Under the pieces are notes generated by a model that was given only the letters and a program-made list of their open reading frames with translations, was not told where the DNA came from and made no database searches. A stretch of DNA of 10,000 nucleotides from Actinidia chinensis (lineage: Eukaryota > Streptophyta > Magnoliopsida > Ericales > Actinidiaceae): positions 172,501-182,500 of the forward strand of contig VIGQ01000015.1 in assembly GCA_009663005.1 (NCBI GenBank). Reading direction: 5' to 3'. Within the stretch, counting starts at the first letter, position 1; every line of letters starts with the position of its first letter. Positions 1 through 7,343 of this stretch are shown piece by piece. Position numbers and translations under genes: made by a program.

Positions 1-138
1 ACTTAAAAGTTTATACAATGGACAATTTGAAAGTTGATACAACGGCTACGCGCACTACTACTGCACATCCCAAATCAAAACAGACCCAAAAAAAAAAACC
101 TTTCAAACCAAATCAAACCATTTTCCCACAACCTAACT

Positions 139-159
139 CCTCTCGTCTCTCTCTCCTCG

Positions 160-187
<28 letters not shown>
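139..187. repeat. TC-rich and TATC microsatellite
   Basis: A pyrimidine tract of interrupted TC dinucleotides runs into about four TATC tetranucleotides. It lies directly upstream of a TATA-like box. Such pyrimidine patches are common just upstream of plant core promoters, but slippage repeats are also common in intergenic DNA, so a regulatory role is inference. Confidence 0.85.
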
Positions 188-191
<4 letters not shown>

Positions 192-195
192 AAGG
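186..195 (+). promoter_or_regulatory. TATA-like box (TATATAAAGG)
   Basis: TATATAAAGG is a good match to the plant TATA consensus and sits directly after a TC/TATC tract. No convincing coding sequence follows within 400 bp: the frame crossing it is low-complexity Lys/Pro/Ser sequence with no domain. It may drive a non-coding transcript or be a chance product of the TATC repeat. Confidence 0.3.
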
Positions 196-199
196 ATAA

Positions 200-735
200 A
201 ATATCTACATCCTTCCGGTCGACTTGGACAAGTGGCCTCTATTGGACATCACTTGATAGCAAGTTCAGAAGGCATCTTCATGCTATCGATCGGTCGGTGA
301 GCTTATCCTGGAGAATTTTCACTAACTTCAGGATAGAGGGTAACGTACACGACAAATCCCTCTGCCACTGCACGCTTGGGCTTAACACCGATGCAATGGT
401 TTTGCTACCACCAACGCCCTAAGGGCATGATTGGTTAGCTCCTACTCTCTGACGTAACAGTCAAGCGCGTCCTCCCGTACCGAGCTGCACTATCAAATGG
501 GACATCTCTCCGTAAAAAGTACTTTCTCCCTCTAAGGTCAGAGCCAATAATCCTTTTCTTGCTCTCTTTCCCTCTTTTTTTTATGTTACTACTTGATCGT
601 CAGAAGCCGCCCACAGAACAACTCTGAGCAGTCATTCCACTTGTACTATCTTGTCAGGCTAGCCGAACAGTATCCAGTCACCGAAACCACTTGTAGCCAT
701 CCAGCCACATTTGCGTTCGATTTTCTTTCACCACA
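200..735. other. Non-coding stretch upstream of the secreted-protein gene
   Basis: No supportable gene. The stretch contains a TGACG bZIP-type motif at 450-454 and pyrimidine-rich patches around 520-580. It probably includes the promoter of the gene beginning at 822, but nothing beyond short motifs can be shown. Confidence 0.5.
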
Positions 736-740
736 CCCCT

Positions 741-750
741 AATATATATA
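741..750 (+). promoter_or_regulatory. TATA box of the gene at 822
   Basis: AATATATATA lies 72-81 bp upstream of the ATG at 822. With the usual 25-35 bp spacing, transcription would start near 770-780, giving a leader of about 45-50 nt. The leader is rich in A and C and has no upstream ATG, as is typical of plant genes. The start context has A at -3 and G at +4, which favours the ATG at 822 over the in-frame ATG at 711, since 711 lies upstream of this TATA box. Confidence 0.55.
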
Positions 751-821
751 CACCACCTTGCCAATCCTTGCATCAAAAACTACACATTTTTCCTCTTCAA
801 ATTGAAACCACCAAAGCTAGA

Positions 822-1488
822 ATGGAAGTTCAAACCCGTCTTCTCGCTCTAACCTCACTCTTCTGCCTCTTCATCCTCTTTCCACATTCACCAGGTTTCA
901 TCATACCTTTTTTCAATAATGAAAATTCTATTCAATGCGTTTCCTCTTTAATTTGTGTATGGGTCAAGAATTTACTGAATAGCTGAGACCTGTTTTGGAT
1001 AGTTTTTTTTTTTGTGGCTTTACACTCACAAAATCGTTTTTTCGTTACCCATTTTTTCCTCTTTTAACTAAAAAAAATTATTTTCCTATTTCGATTGACA
1101 TTTTTACTTTTTGGTTTCTCTTTTTCCAATAAAAATATGAAGTTGAAAAAATTTTGATATAACCATAAATAGACCTTTAATAAAACTCCTTTTTTTAGGA
1201 GTGAAAGCTAGCTTCTTCTTTTTGATTAAAATTTTAATTTAATACGTCGAATATTATTTTAGGTTTTATCACTAAAAAAAATAAAATAAAATCTTAATCA
1301 ACAATAATTTTTTTTGTTTTTGGACTCATTTTAAAATTTCTTGCTTTTCTTTATTTATTTTTCTATGCCTCTTGGGGGCAAATAATTTCAATACCAAACT
1401 GCAACCTTAAATTTATACACACAAGTTTCTCATACATTGTTCCCCTATTTTTGCAGCCGTGGCGACGTCGGAATCTTACTTGAATTAA
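822..1488 (+). CDS. Two-exon secreted protein, short and probably truncated (exons 822-894 and 1457-1488)
   Basis: Unidentified secreted protein, 34 residues as spliced. Exon 1 (822-894) encodes an N-terminal signal peptide: MEVQTR with Arg6, then a hydrophobic core from Leu7 to Phe20, then PHSP. A donor CAG|GTTTCA follows. The acceptor TTTTTGCAG at 1456 is preceded by a T-rich tract. Joining them in phase 1 makes a Gly/Ala codon GCC, and exon 2 reads AVATSESYLN then TAA at 1486. The join creates an Ala-Val-Ala signal-peptidase site, which reading on into the intron does not. The predicted mature part is only seven residues, so this is probably the 5' end of a larger gene broken in exon 2. 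A Glu-x-Tyr-x-Asn just after the signal peptide resembles the start of mature BURP-domain proteins, with Trp changed to Leu and a premature stop, but that is weak. A Copia relic begins about 75 bp downstream. The splice model needs transcript support. Confidence 0.45.
895..1456 (+). other. Predicted phase-1 intron, 562 bp
   Basis: It starts GT and ends TTGCAG. The sequence is strongly T-rich with many T runs and stops in all frames, as expected of plant introns, which depend on high U content for recognition. The frame entering it from exon 1 loses the hydrophobic secretory character and stops at 984. Confidence 0.45.
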
Positions 1489-1561
1489 ATACATTAAGAA
1501 TAATACTAATAGAATTTGTTATCATTAAAATATTTTGCAAATAATTGGATTGACGCCGTAG

Positions 1562-1806
1562 GGCTACACATCCCTTTGAATCTAGCATCCCAATGGAAAT
1601 TAAATTTTTTCGTAGATTAGGAACATGCATACATCGGTCAACGTTCAGACCTCTTTGTTTGGCCATGCAGAACCGGACTGATCATTTGCAACAACTCTCT
1701 AGCTATATTGTTTTGCCATCCAGACACGTCCCCTCGCATGCTGTATATGTAGTAGAACACCTCTCCTGTCTCTGCACAGTGGTAAGCACTACTAAACGCT
1801 AATACT
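1562..1806 (-). pseudogene. Ty1/Copia protease to pre-integrase relic
   Basis: On the - strand, frames cover the Copia pol region between the aspartic protease site and the GAG-pre-integrase domain. The clearest part is HVPNLRKNLISIGMLDSKGC (about 1568-1627), a near-perfect match to the conserved Copia signature that follows the protease. Upstream, in shifting frames, are remnants of the strand following the active site, of the 'LMGNN'-like turn and of the [LDSG]-x-YHMC region; the active site itself is destroyed (LAFSSAY-like). At least two frameshifts and several stops make it non-functional. Homology begins abruptly near 1806 and ends near 1562. No integrase, reverse transcriptase or RNase H follows in the window. 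It has the same orientation as the gag relic at 5760-6503 and could belong to the same element. Confidence 0.8.
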
Positions 1807-1808
1807 GT

Positions 1809-2317
1809 TAATTAAAAACAAACTAGGGTGAAAAAAATAGATTTTCTACACTTAATGACGAATTGAAATTTAATCAAGTATCCTAGTATGCAATTTCTAC
1901 TCAACATATAGATATTAAGCAATAAAAGAAAGAGAGAAGAAGATTCAAACTATTTATAATGGTTCGGCCAAACCGTGGCCTACGGCACTTCTTCAAGATT
2001 TCCTTTGGAATATCACCATCTTCAACACGTTTGCGGGTGCTTACCAAACCTTTTACACATTAGAGCACCTCTCTATCTTCAGAGTCCTTCCCCTCTTGTA
2101 TCTCTATATCACACAATGTATTCTTTCAAAGAGTTACAATAGATGAAGTGTTTACAGGGCTCACTCACTCTAAATTAAATGATTACAATGAAAAACTCTC
2201 TTTTTCTAGATTATACACTCAAATATTTTTGATTAAAGTCAAAATTCCCATGAATGCTCAATAATAATTGAAGTATTGATTGCTTGCAAGAATGGTAGTT
2301 TGAATTACTTTTAATTA
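1809..2317 (-). mobile_element. LTR-like or TIR-bounded segment, about 509 bp
   Basis: The ends carry a perfect 9-bp inverted repeat, TAATTAAAA at 1809-1817 and TTTTAATTA at 2309-2317. Inside, 1961-1988 carries GGTTCGGCC...GTGGCCTACGGCACT, a motif also found in the Copia LTR at 7404-7430. The - strand just outside the right end is purine-rich (GGGGGCTATTGGGAGGG), like a polypurine tract. This fits an LTR on the - strand or a small non-autonomous element. The AT-rich repeat could be chance, the ends are not the usual TG...CA, and no second copy is seen in the window. Family not recognised. Confidence 0.35.
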
Positions 2318-3215
2318 CCCTCCCAATAGCCCCCAGGTTTATTTTTAAAGCCACAGAGTGAATAATACGTTGCAGTTATTTTATTGCACTGTAGAGAATC
2401 GTTCTGATTTGATCTCAGCCGTTGGATCGTGATTTTTGACGATCCTATTTCATTCAAACTTCGGTCGTACCGACTTTGACTTCGGTCTGATTTGATCTGT
2501 CAATTCCAGGGCCCCAGTAAAAATTGTTTTGTTTCTTTTTGTCCATTTTTGACTTTTGGTCGTGAGTCCTCATGAACGTTCGTTCGAACCAAACTTTTGA
2601 GTTCGGTCGAGTTTTGCTTGTTGATTCCAGGTGGTTTTGCTTTGTGCTCTATTTTGTACTCTTTTTGCTAGTAAAATTCACCTAAGTTTTTCGTTGACTG
2701 CTCTTGAACTTCGGTGGATCGATCTTGACTTTCGGTCGGACAGAATTGGTAACTTGGTTGAGTTTTTGCCTGTGTTTTAGAGGCTCTTCTTTGTACCTTG
2801 TTATGAGCTTTAACCTGTAACTTCATTGGACCATTCGCCTTCAACTTCGGTCAAACCGTTCTTTAGACGTCAGTTGGACTGAAGTTGAACTTCGGTCGCT
2901 CTGATTGGGATTCTAGAGAGTTTTTTTTTGGACAGTAGACTTGTTTTGTTTTTCATAGTTGACAGTTTCATTCTTTTAGTTTCAGCTTTTGTTTAAGTGT
3001 TATATTTACACTTCCAGTATCTTTTGCAGCTTTAGAAACATCAATTATGATTTGTTAAGAGTTTCAAAACTTCTTTTAATCGAATGCGAAATCAATTTTA
3101 AAATCACTTTTGCTTTTTCAAAGTTTTCAATAAAAGATAAACTTTAAAACCAATTGTAATCATCAAAATACAAACTTTATTTTAATAAATACCCAATCTG
3201 ACTTTTCATCTGACG
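2318..3215. other. Non-coding stretch around the TTCGGTC array
   Basis: Apart from the array, nothing codes for a recognisable protein. The part from 2940 to 3200 is T/A-rich. On the - strand it could hold the 3' untranslated region of the exon at 3222, with AATAAA-like signals near 3173-3190. Confidence 0.5.
2450..2900. repeat. Diverged TTCGGTC-rich tandem array, unit about 110-130 bp
   Basis: TTCGGTC or one-base variants occur near 2460, 2481, 2602, 2709, 2731, 2844 and 2890. They fall mostly in pairs about 22 bp apart, and the pairs repeat every 110-130 bp. Between them recur GATTCCAGG/AATTCCAGG and T-rich tracts (for example 2500 and 2625). About three and a half units can be followed, strongly diverged. 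No coding frame runs through it. Origin unknown; such arrays occur in plant LTRs and leaders of retroelements. Confidence 0.55.
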
Positions 3216-3221
3216 ATGCTG

Positions 3222-3392
3222 CTAGAAGAACAAGCTCTCATCCACAGCCATCACTGCTGTGCTGTTGTTCTCTGAGGACTGATCATGTACTTTATACAGT
3301 GGGCAATCATCAAAACCACTTGGTAGGACCAGACCCACACAGAGTGACGTGGTCAACACAACCTGATACTGTATCATAACTAAAATGCCAAA
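3222..3392 (-). CDS. Possible last coding exon of an unidentified gene
   Basis: An open - strand frame runs for 56 codons to a TAG at 3222-3224. It includes VLTTSLCVGLVLPSGFDDC and, near the end, STAVMAVDESLFF. It is clearly richer in G and C than the AT-rich DNA on both sides, uses non-repetitive codons and contains a hydrophobic run (VVLTTSLCVGLVL). Possible splice acceptors, after T-rich sequence, are the AG at 3380-3381 (CATTTTAG) or 3369-3370. An ATG at 3375-3377 is an alternative start. AATAAA-like signals lie about 35-50 bp beyond the stop. I do not recognise the family, and upstream exons are not evident in 3400-5700. It could be a terminal exon cut off by insertions, a captured gene fragment or a chance frame. 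Confidence 0.35.
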   Translation of the reverse strand, partial: FGILVMIQYQVVLTTSLCVGLVLPSGFDDCPLYKVHDQSSENNSTAVMAVDESLFF

Positions 3393-3394
3393 CT

Positions 3395-5750
3395 ATTATA
3401 AGAAAATTTTACATAACTGAAAATATAGCCCAACCCACACATAAATCTCCAAATTATCTCTAAATAAAATTGAGAATATAAAATTTCCTTACAACCACTC
3501 CATTAAAAAAATGTCAACTTCTCATAACCAGAGAGATATATATTACACCCCCAAAATTATCAAAAAAAAACTCTCAACCTTGTACTATAGTGGACCGACT
3601 TCTATCCGAACCAATATGCAACTAAAAAGGTTATAAGAGAGTATACTAGCATTATAAGTGAAAGACAATAAAATTTCAATAAGGTAAGATGGATCAACAT
3701 TTTTAAACAACCAATTTTTCACATGAAATTTACAAAACTTTTCAAAAGATTATTAATATGAATGTCAATCATATTTTTTAAACAAAGCATTTTATGGATC
3801 AAAGTTTCTCTCAATCTCAAACCTTTTTCAATAAATACCACCAATATTTTTTTTAATTTTTCGCTACCATGAAAAAATACTCTACCAATTTTTCCCTAAG
3901 CGTGGGAATATCTCAAACGTACAATATATACTCAAATAAATTGTGACCAAATGTGCTATAGGAGCGTTTACCCTCACGACTCGGGAAGTTATGAAAGGTA
4001 CCGTTACCCCAGCACGACTCACATATGTGGGCGGTGAGGAGGTCATTCTTTATCACCACTGTAAGGTGCCAGCATGTTAGATTAGTAGTCAATCACAAAG
4101 GTAGCAATAACCAAACGTACCGGGCAAACGACAACCAAGTTTTGCATCTAATCCAACGCAAGCACAACAACTAAACTTGCCTAACTAGTGCAGTACACAA
4201 CCAAGCTTGAAAACTTAGTACACGGCACATAAGGTATAAAAAGTAACACTTGATCCATACATATATATAAACATAACATTTGCTTTCAACCATTTTTTTG
4301 ATTCCACTTAATGACATGTTTTTCAACCATTTTCATAAAGTAAATAGAAATAAAAAATGTATTTCAAATCATTATGAAAGCTAGTACTCTCACTTATCAA
4401 TCTCCAATTTTCAAAACTTCCAAACTCACTCGCACCCTGTTTCCATTCGCATAACCAAGACACCTCTTAAGACAATCCCACCTACAATGTGAATTATTAC
4501 CATCCCTCAGCTTACTACCCAAAATTATATCTAAAAGCCTAAAAATATAACATACAACCCAGTAGTTGCTCAAAGATATAATTTTGTTGAAAATCAAATA
4601 CTTGTCCGAAAATCATGAAATTAATCATAGCATAACTAGACCGCATAGGTATAACATACTAAAATTTCTGAAGTTACAAGTTAATAAAGTCTTTTTAAAA
4701 ATAGAAAATTCGGAGTAATCTACTGCATAAATTTTCTGCACTTAAATTTCTGACAGTAGCTCGGCCTATCATGTTCTAAATTTTCTCAGAGCTAATTTGC
4801 TCCAAACTATTTGTACATAATATACAGACACATATATCATCTATAGGAAAATATCATAATTATTGAGCTAATAAGTAATTTTACAAAAAATTCATCATTA
4901 TTCCAGAATCTTCCAAAATCAGCTCTTATAATTATTCATATAATTGCTACAAATTTCTATAAATAAAAATCCTTTTATATTTTAATACTCAAACTATGAA
5001 TAAAACACTAAAAAACATATGAATTTCTTTCTAAACTAATTTGTACACAAATCCATGCCAATCCCATTCTCATTGTAATCATATCGAACCACAATCATGG
5101 AGCCCCCCAACAACAACTACCCACTGATATTGTTGCATGCCCTCAATGCACTACAGTTTGCCCAATGCTGCCCATCCGCTAGTCCTGATTTAATTGTCTA
5201 TCATGAGATCGGGTATAACATCCCAATCTGAAAATGTTAGGACCTTACCTTGTTAGTTGTTGAAAAACGTTGCCGAAAATCAGCTCTTATTCCTTTCCAT
5301 AGGGAGCCGACTAATCTCTCTCTCTCTCACTCTATTCTGTTATCCTCCTTCTCTACATATTGGTGATTACACCCTCCTCTCATAATTTGGTTTACTGTCC
5401 ATTCTGCTCTACATGCCTCATGCACTGCACCACAACCACACAGATGCACACCTATATGGGACGCTGCTGCCAGCAGATGTCTCTCTATCCTTATACTTGA
5501 ACACACCAGAAGCACACTATGTCAACAATTAATAAAATTATACGTCAGCCTCCCAACTTTTACGTAATGACATTGTCTTCTCTTAACTTAAATTCTTCTT
5601 TAATTTTATCCCAAAAGGTTTTGAATTCTTTCAAGTTAATCCCATACATTTTAAATTCTTGCACACATACCTAATTAATAACATTTTATATCCCCAAAAC
5701 TTAATGAACATCATAAAATTAAGTCATTAACCACTAAAAATTAAGAGACG
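3395..5750. other. AT-rich repeat-like DNA without a recognisable gene
   Basis: About 2.3 kb with many stops in all frames. The open frames present (about 60 codons near 4397-4597 and 5327-5515, both - strand) lack recognisable domains. The part at 3955-4090 is less AT-rich and contains an imperfect 36-bp-spaced duplication around CACGACTC (3975 and 4013). AAAATCAGCTCTTAT occurs twice (4915 and 5276). It may be decayed LTR-retroelement sequence inserted between the two Copia pieces, but no coding signature proves that. Confidence 0.5.
5315..5328. repeat. (TC)7 microsatellite
   Basis: Seven uninterrupted TC dinucleotides in otherwise non-repetitive sequence. Confidence 0.8.
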
Positions 5751-5759
5751 TGTCCGCAC

Positions 5760-6503
5760 ACAATCCCTCTTGATAAGGCCCCCTCTTAGTAGTAATACAA
5801 GCCATAAAAGTGCGACCTATCGACTGTGACTTCCGTCGTCCTTTTCAGTACCTCTACTCTAGCATGACTATTCCTTAACCTTGACCTCTTCTCTGCGTCC
5901 CCTCTGTAAACTAGGGCCTGCCGACACTCTGGTCTATCGTAACCCTATCCTCATCTGAGCCTCTTCATTGATCAAGGAATCTGACCATCACTCGTAGTCA
6001 ACTCTCCCATTCAGTGCTGAATTGCTGAGAGCAACCACCAATATCTCCAACTCTCGGTAAGGAACTTAGAATTAGTAGGGCCTGCATCTCGTTGTTAATT
6101 GTAGGTCCACACTGGTCAAACTAATTGACCAAATTCTGGACTCGCTCGTATTTCTACCACTGTAGTCCCTCTCTTTTATCTTCAATTTCAGTCCTCCTCA
6201 TTCATAAGGCTTTGTTCGAGATGTATTTTCGCCTGGTACATCTCCTCCAACTTGATCCATCACTTATAAGCACTGTCTCTGTGCTATATAATGAACACCT
6301 CGTTCCATGCACTAACTATCTGCTAGCCCAATCGTCTTTCTATCTCTTTTGCCCATTCCCATCCTTCCGTCACACTGTTTGTCTCATTATTCTCCATCCG
6401 TGTCCTGACAAATCCTGCAGAATAGAATGTCCTCCATCTCGTTTTTACATGGTTAATTCATCGTTGAAAGGCATATCATTGATCCAAACTAACTCTCTTC
6501 CAT
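5760..6503 (-). pseudogene. Decayed Copia gag (nucleocapsid polyprotein) with zinc-knuckle relic
   Basis: Gag packages the element RNA into cytoplasmic particles. Conserved blocks appear in order on the - strand but in changing frames: NDELTM near 6450 (usual N-D-x-x-T-M-W), EMEDILFC near 6430, WIKLEEMYQAK near 6240, REGTTVVE near 6165, MQALLILSSLP near 6090, then ELEILVVALSNSALNGRVDY and DSLINEEA, and finally GGLIKRDC (5760-5783), the end of a CCHC knuckle whose first two cysteines are lost. A possible start is the ATG at 6501-6503. At least four frameshifts and several in-frame stops exclude a functional product. Spacing between blocks agrees with a full-length Copia gag of about 240-250 residues. 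The + strand open frame at 6125-6538 is its antisense shadow. Confidence 0.85.
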
Positions 6504-6581
6504 CGACTTCTCTCTCCCAAATAAAGCAAAATCTCTAAAAAACTCTACAAATCAACCCCACGGAAGAATTTGAATGTCAAA

Positions 6582-6785
6582 ATCTTAGGAAGGCTAAACT
6601 GTCAAAATCAAAATTTCTGGGTCCAAATGATAAATCAAAAATTCTGAATTAAATTATAAATAACCAACACTTTAGAGACTAAATTTGATTTACAAAACTC
6701 TCAGGGACCAACTATAATGAACAAAATTCTAGAGACCAAACTATAATTCTCAAAAACTTTATGGATTGAATTTAATTTAACTAGA
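6582..6785. repeat. Minisatellite of 28-31 bp units, about seven copies
   Basis: Units start near 6582, 6613, 6641, 6669, 6697, 6726 and 6756. They share a core like CTAGAGACCAAACTATAAT followed by A-rich sequence (for example AGAGACTAAATTTGATTTAC and AGGGACCAACTATAATGAAC). Identity between neighbours is moderate. It lies in the leader of the Copia element just before gag. Similar 'GGGACCAAA' repeats are widespread in plant retroelement and intergenic DNA. Confidence 0.7.
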
Positions 6786-6829
6786 GGGAATTTTCCTGAA
6801 TCTCCCTTGATGACCGTGGTAGATGACTT

Positions 6830-7190
6830 GGCACGGCATGGCCGCTGACTCAGCGTTTGATTGGACAATTAATTATGAGCAAGCGCTGACGTGGCATGTG
6901 CGTGGCCCACTGTGCAGCGTGTGGGGGCTTTCCTTGGACGCGAAGCCACTCCCTGGGTGCGTGCGGGCGCCCTGGCGTCCTTTCCCTGGCACATGACTAC
7001 ACGTGTTGGCGCGTGCCTTGCGCGTGGCATCACACTGGCGCGTGGGCTATCCTATCCGCCGGGCGCGTGACACTTCGTGTGGACTCCCCTCCTGGGTTGC
7101 ATGGGTCACCCTCCTAGTGACGTGGCTGAGATTGATCTCACTCACCGATGATCATGGCGGCACGTGAGGGCGCATCCGGACGTCCATTCC
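6830..7190 (-). other. GC-rich block in the Copia leader
   Basis: About 360 bp far richer in G and C than the rest of the window, with many GCGTG/CGCGTG words. It also holds several ACGT-core sites: TGACGTGG at 6887 and 7118, ACACGTGT at about 7000, GCACGTGA at about 7160, and a TGACTCA at about 6847. The + strand open frame through it (6896-7117) has no domain and looks like a consequence of low stop frequency. It lies between the primer-binding site and gag, so it would be part of the 5' untranslated leader, where packaging and translation signals reside; the exact role is unknown. Confidence 0.6.
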
Positions 7191-7330
7191 AACACGTTTT
7201 GATGCTATAAATTTCGTCTTGACGAGAGAACACCCTAGTAACAATTAGAAATTTTATTTTGAATACTTCTGTGGACACTCGAATTTTGACCTGGGCTCTA
7301 ATCTCGACCTTAGCATTCTGGCTTGACTTG

Positions 7331-7342
7331 GGCTCTGATACA
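7331..7342 (-). other. Primer-binding site, initiator-Met tRNA type
   Basis: On the - strand TGTATCAGAGCC lies one base after the LTR end. It matches the plant Copia primer-binding site TGGTATCAGAGC except for one lost G, and would pair with the 3' end of initiator methionine tRNA to prime reverse transcription. Confidence 0.85.
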
Positions 7343-7343
7343 T

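Noticed and set aside
18..422. 134-codon + strand open frame
   Set aside because: It runs through an A-rich tract and the TC/TATC microsatellite, so its Lys/Pro/Ser sequence is low complexity, and it spans its own TATA-like box. No domain or signal is recognisable.
1593..1802. 69-codon + strand open frame
   Set aside because: Antisense to the Copia protease/pre-integrase relic.
4397..4597. 66-codon - strand open frame
   Set aside because: No recognisable motif, AT-rich surroundings and no splice or promoter context; best explained as chance.
5327..5515. 62-codon - strand open frame with several Cys and His
   Set aside because: I checked whether it continued the Copia gag toward protease, but no conserved Copia motif is present and the Cys/His spacing is not a zinc knuckle.
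6125..6538. 137-codon + strand open frame
   Set aside because: It lies antisense to the decayed Copia gag, whose conserved blocks are on the - strand.
6896..7117. 73-codon + strand open frame in the GC-rich block
   Set aside because: High GC lowers stop frequency; the protein is rich in Cys, Trp and His without a domain, and the block lies in the untranslated leader of the Copia element on the other strand.
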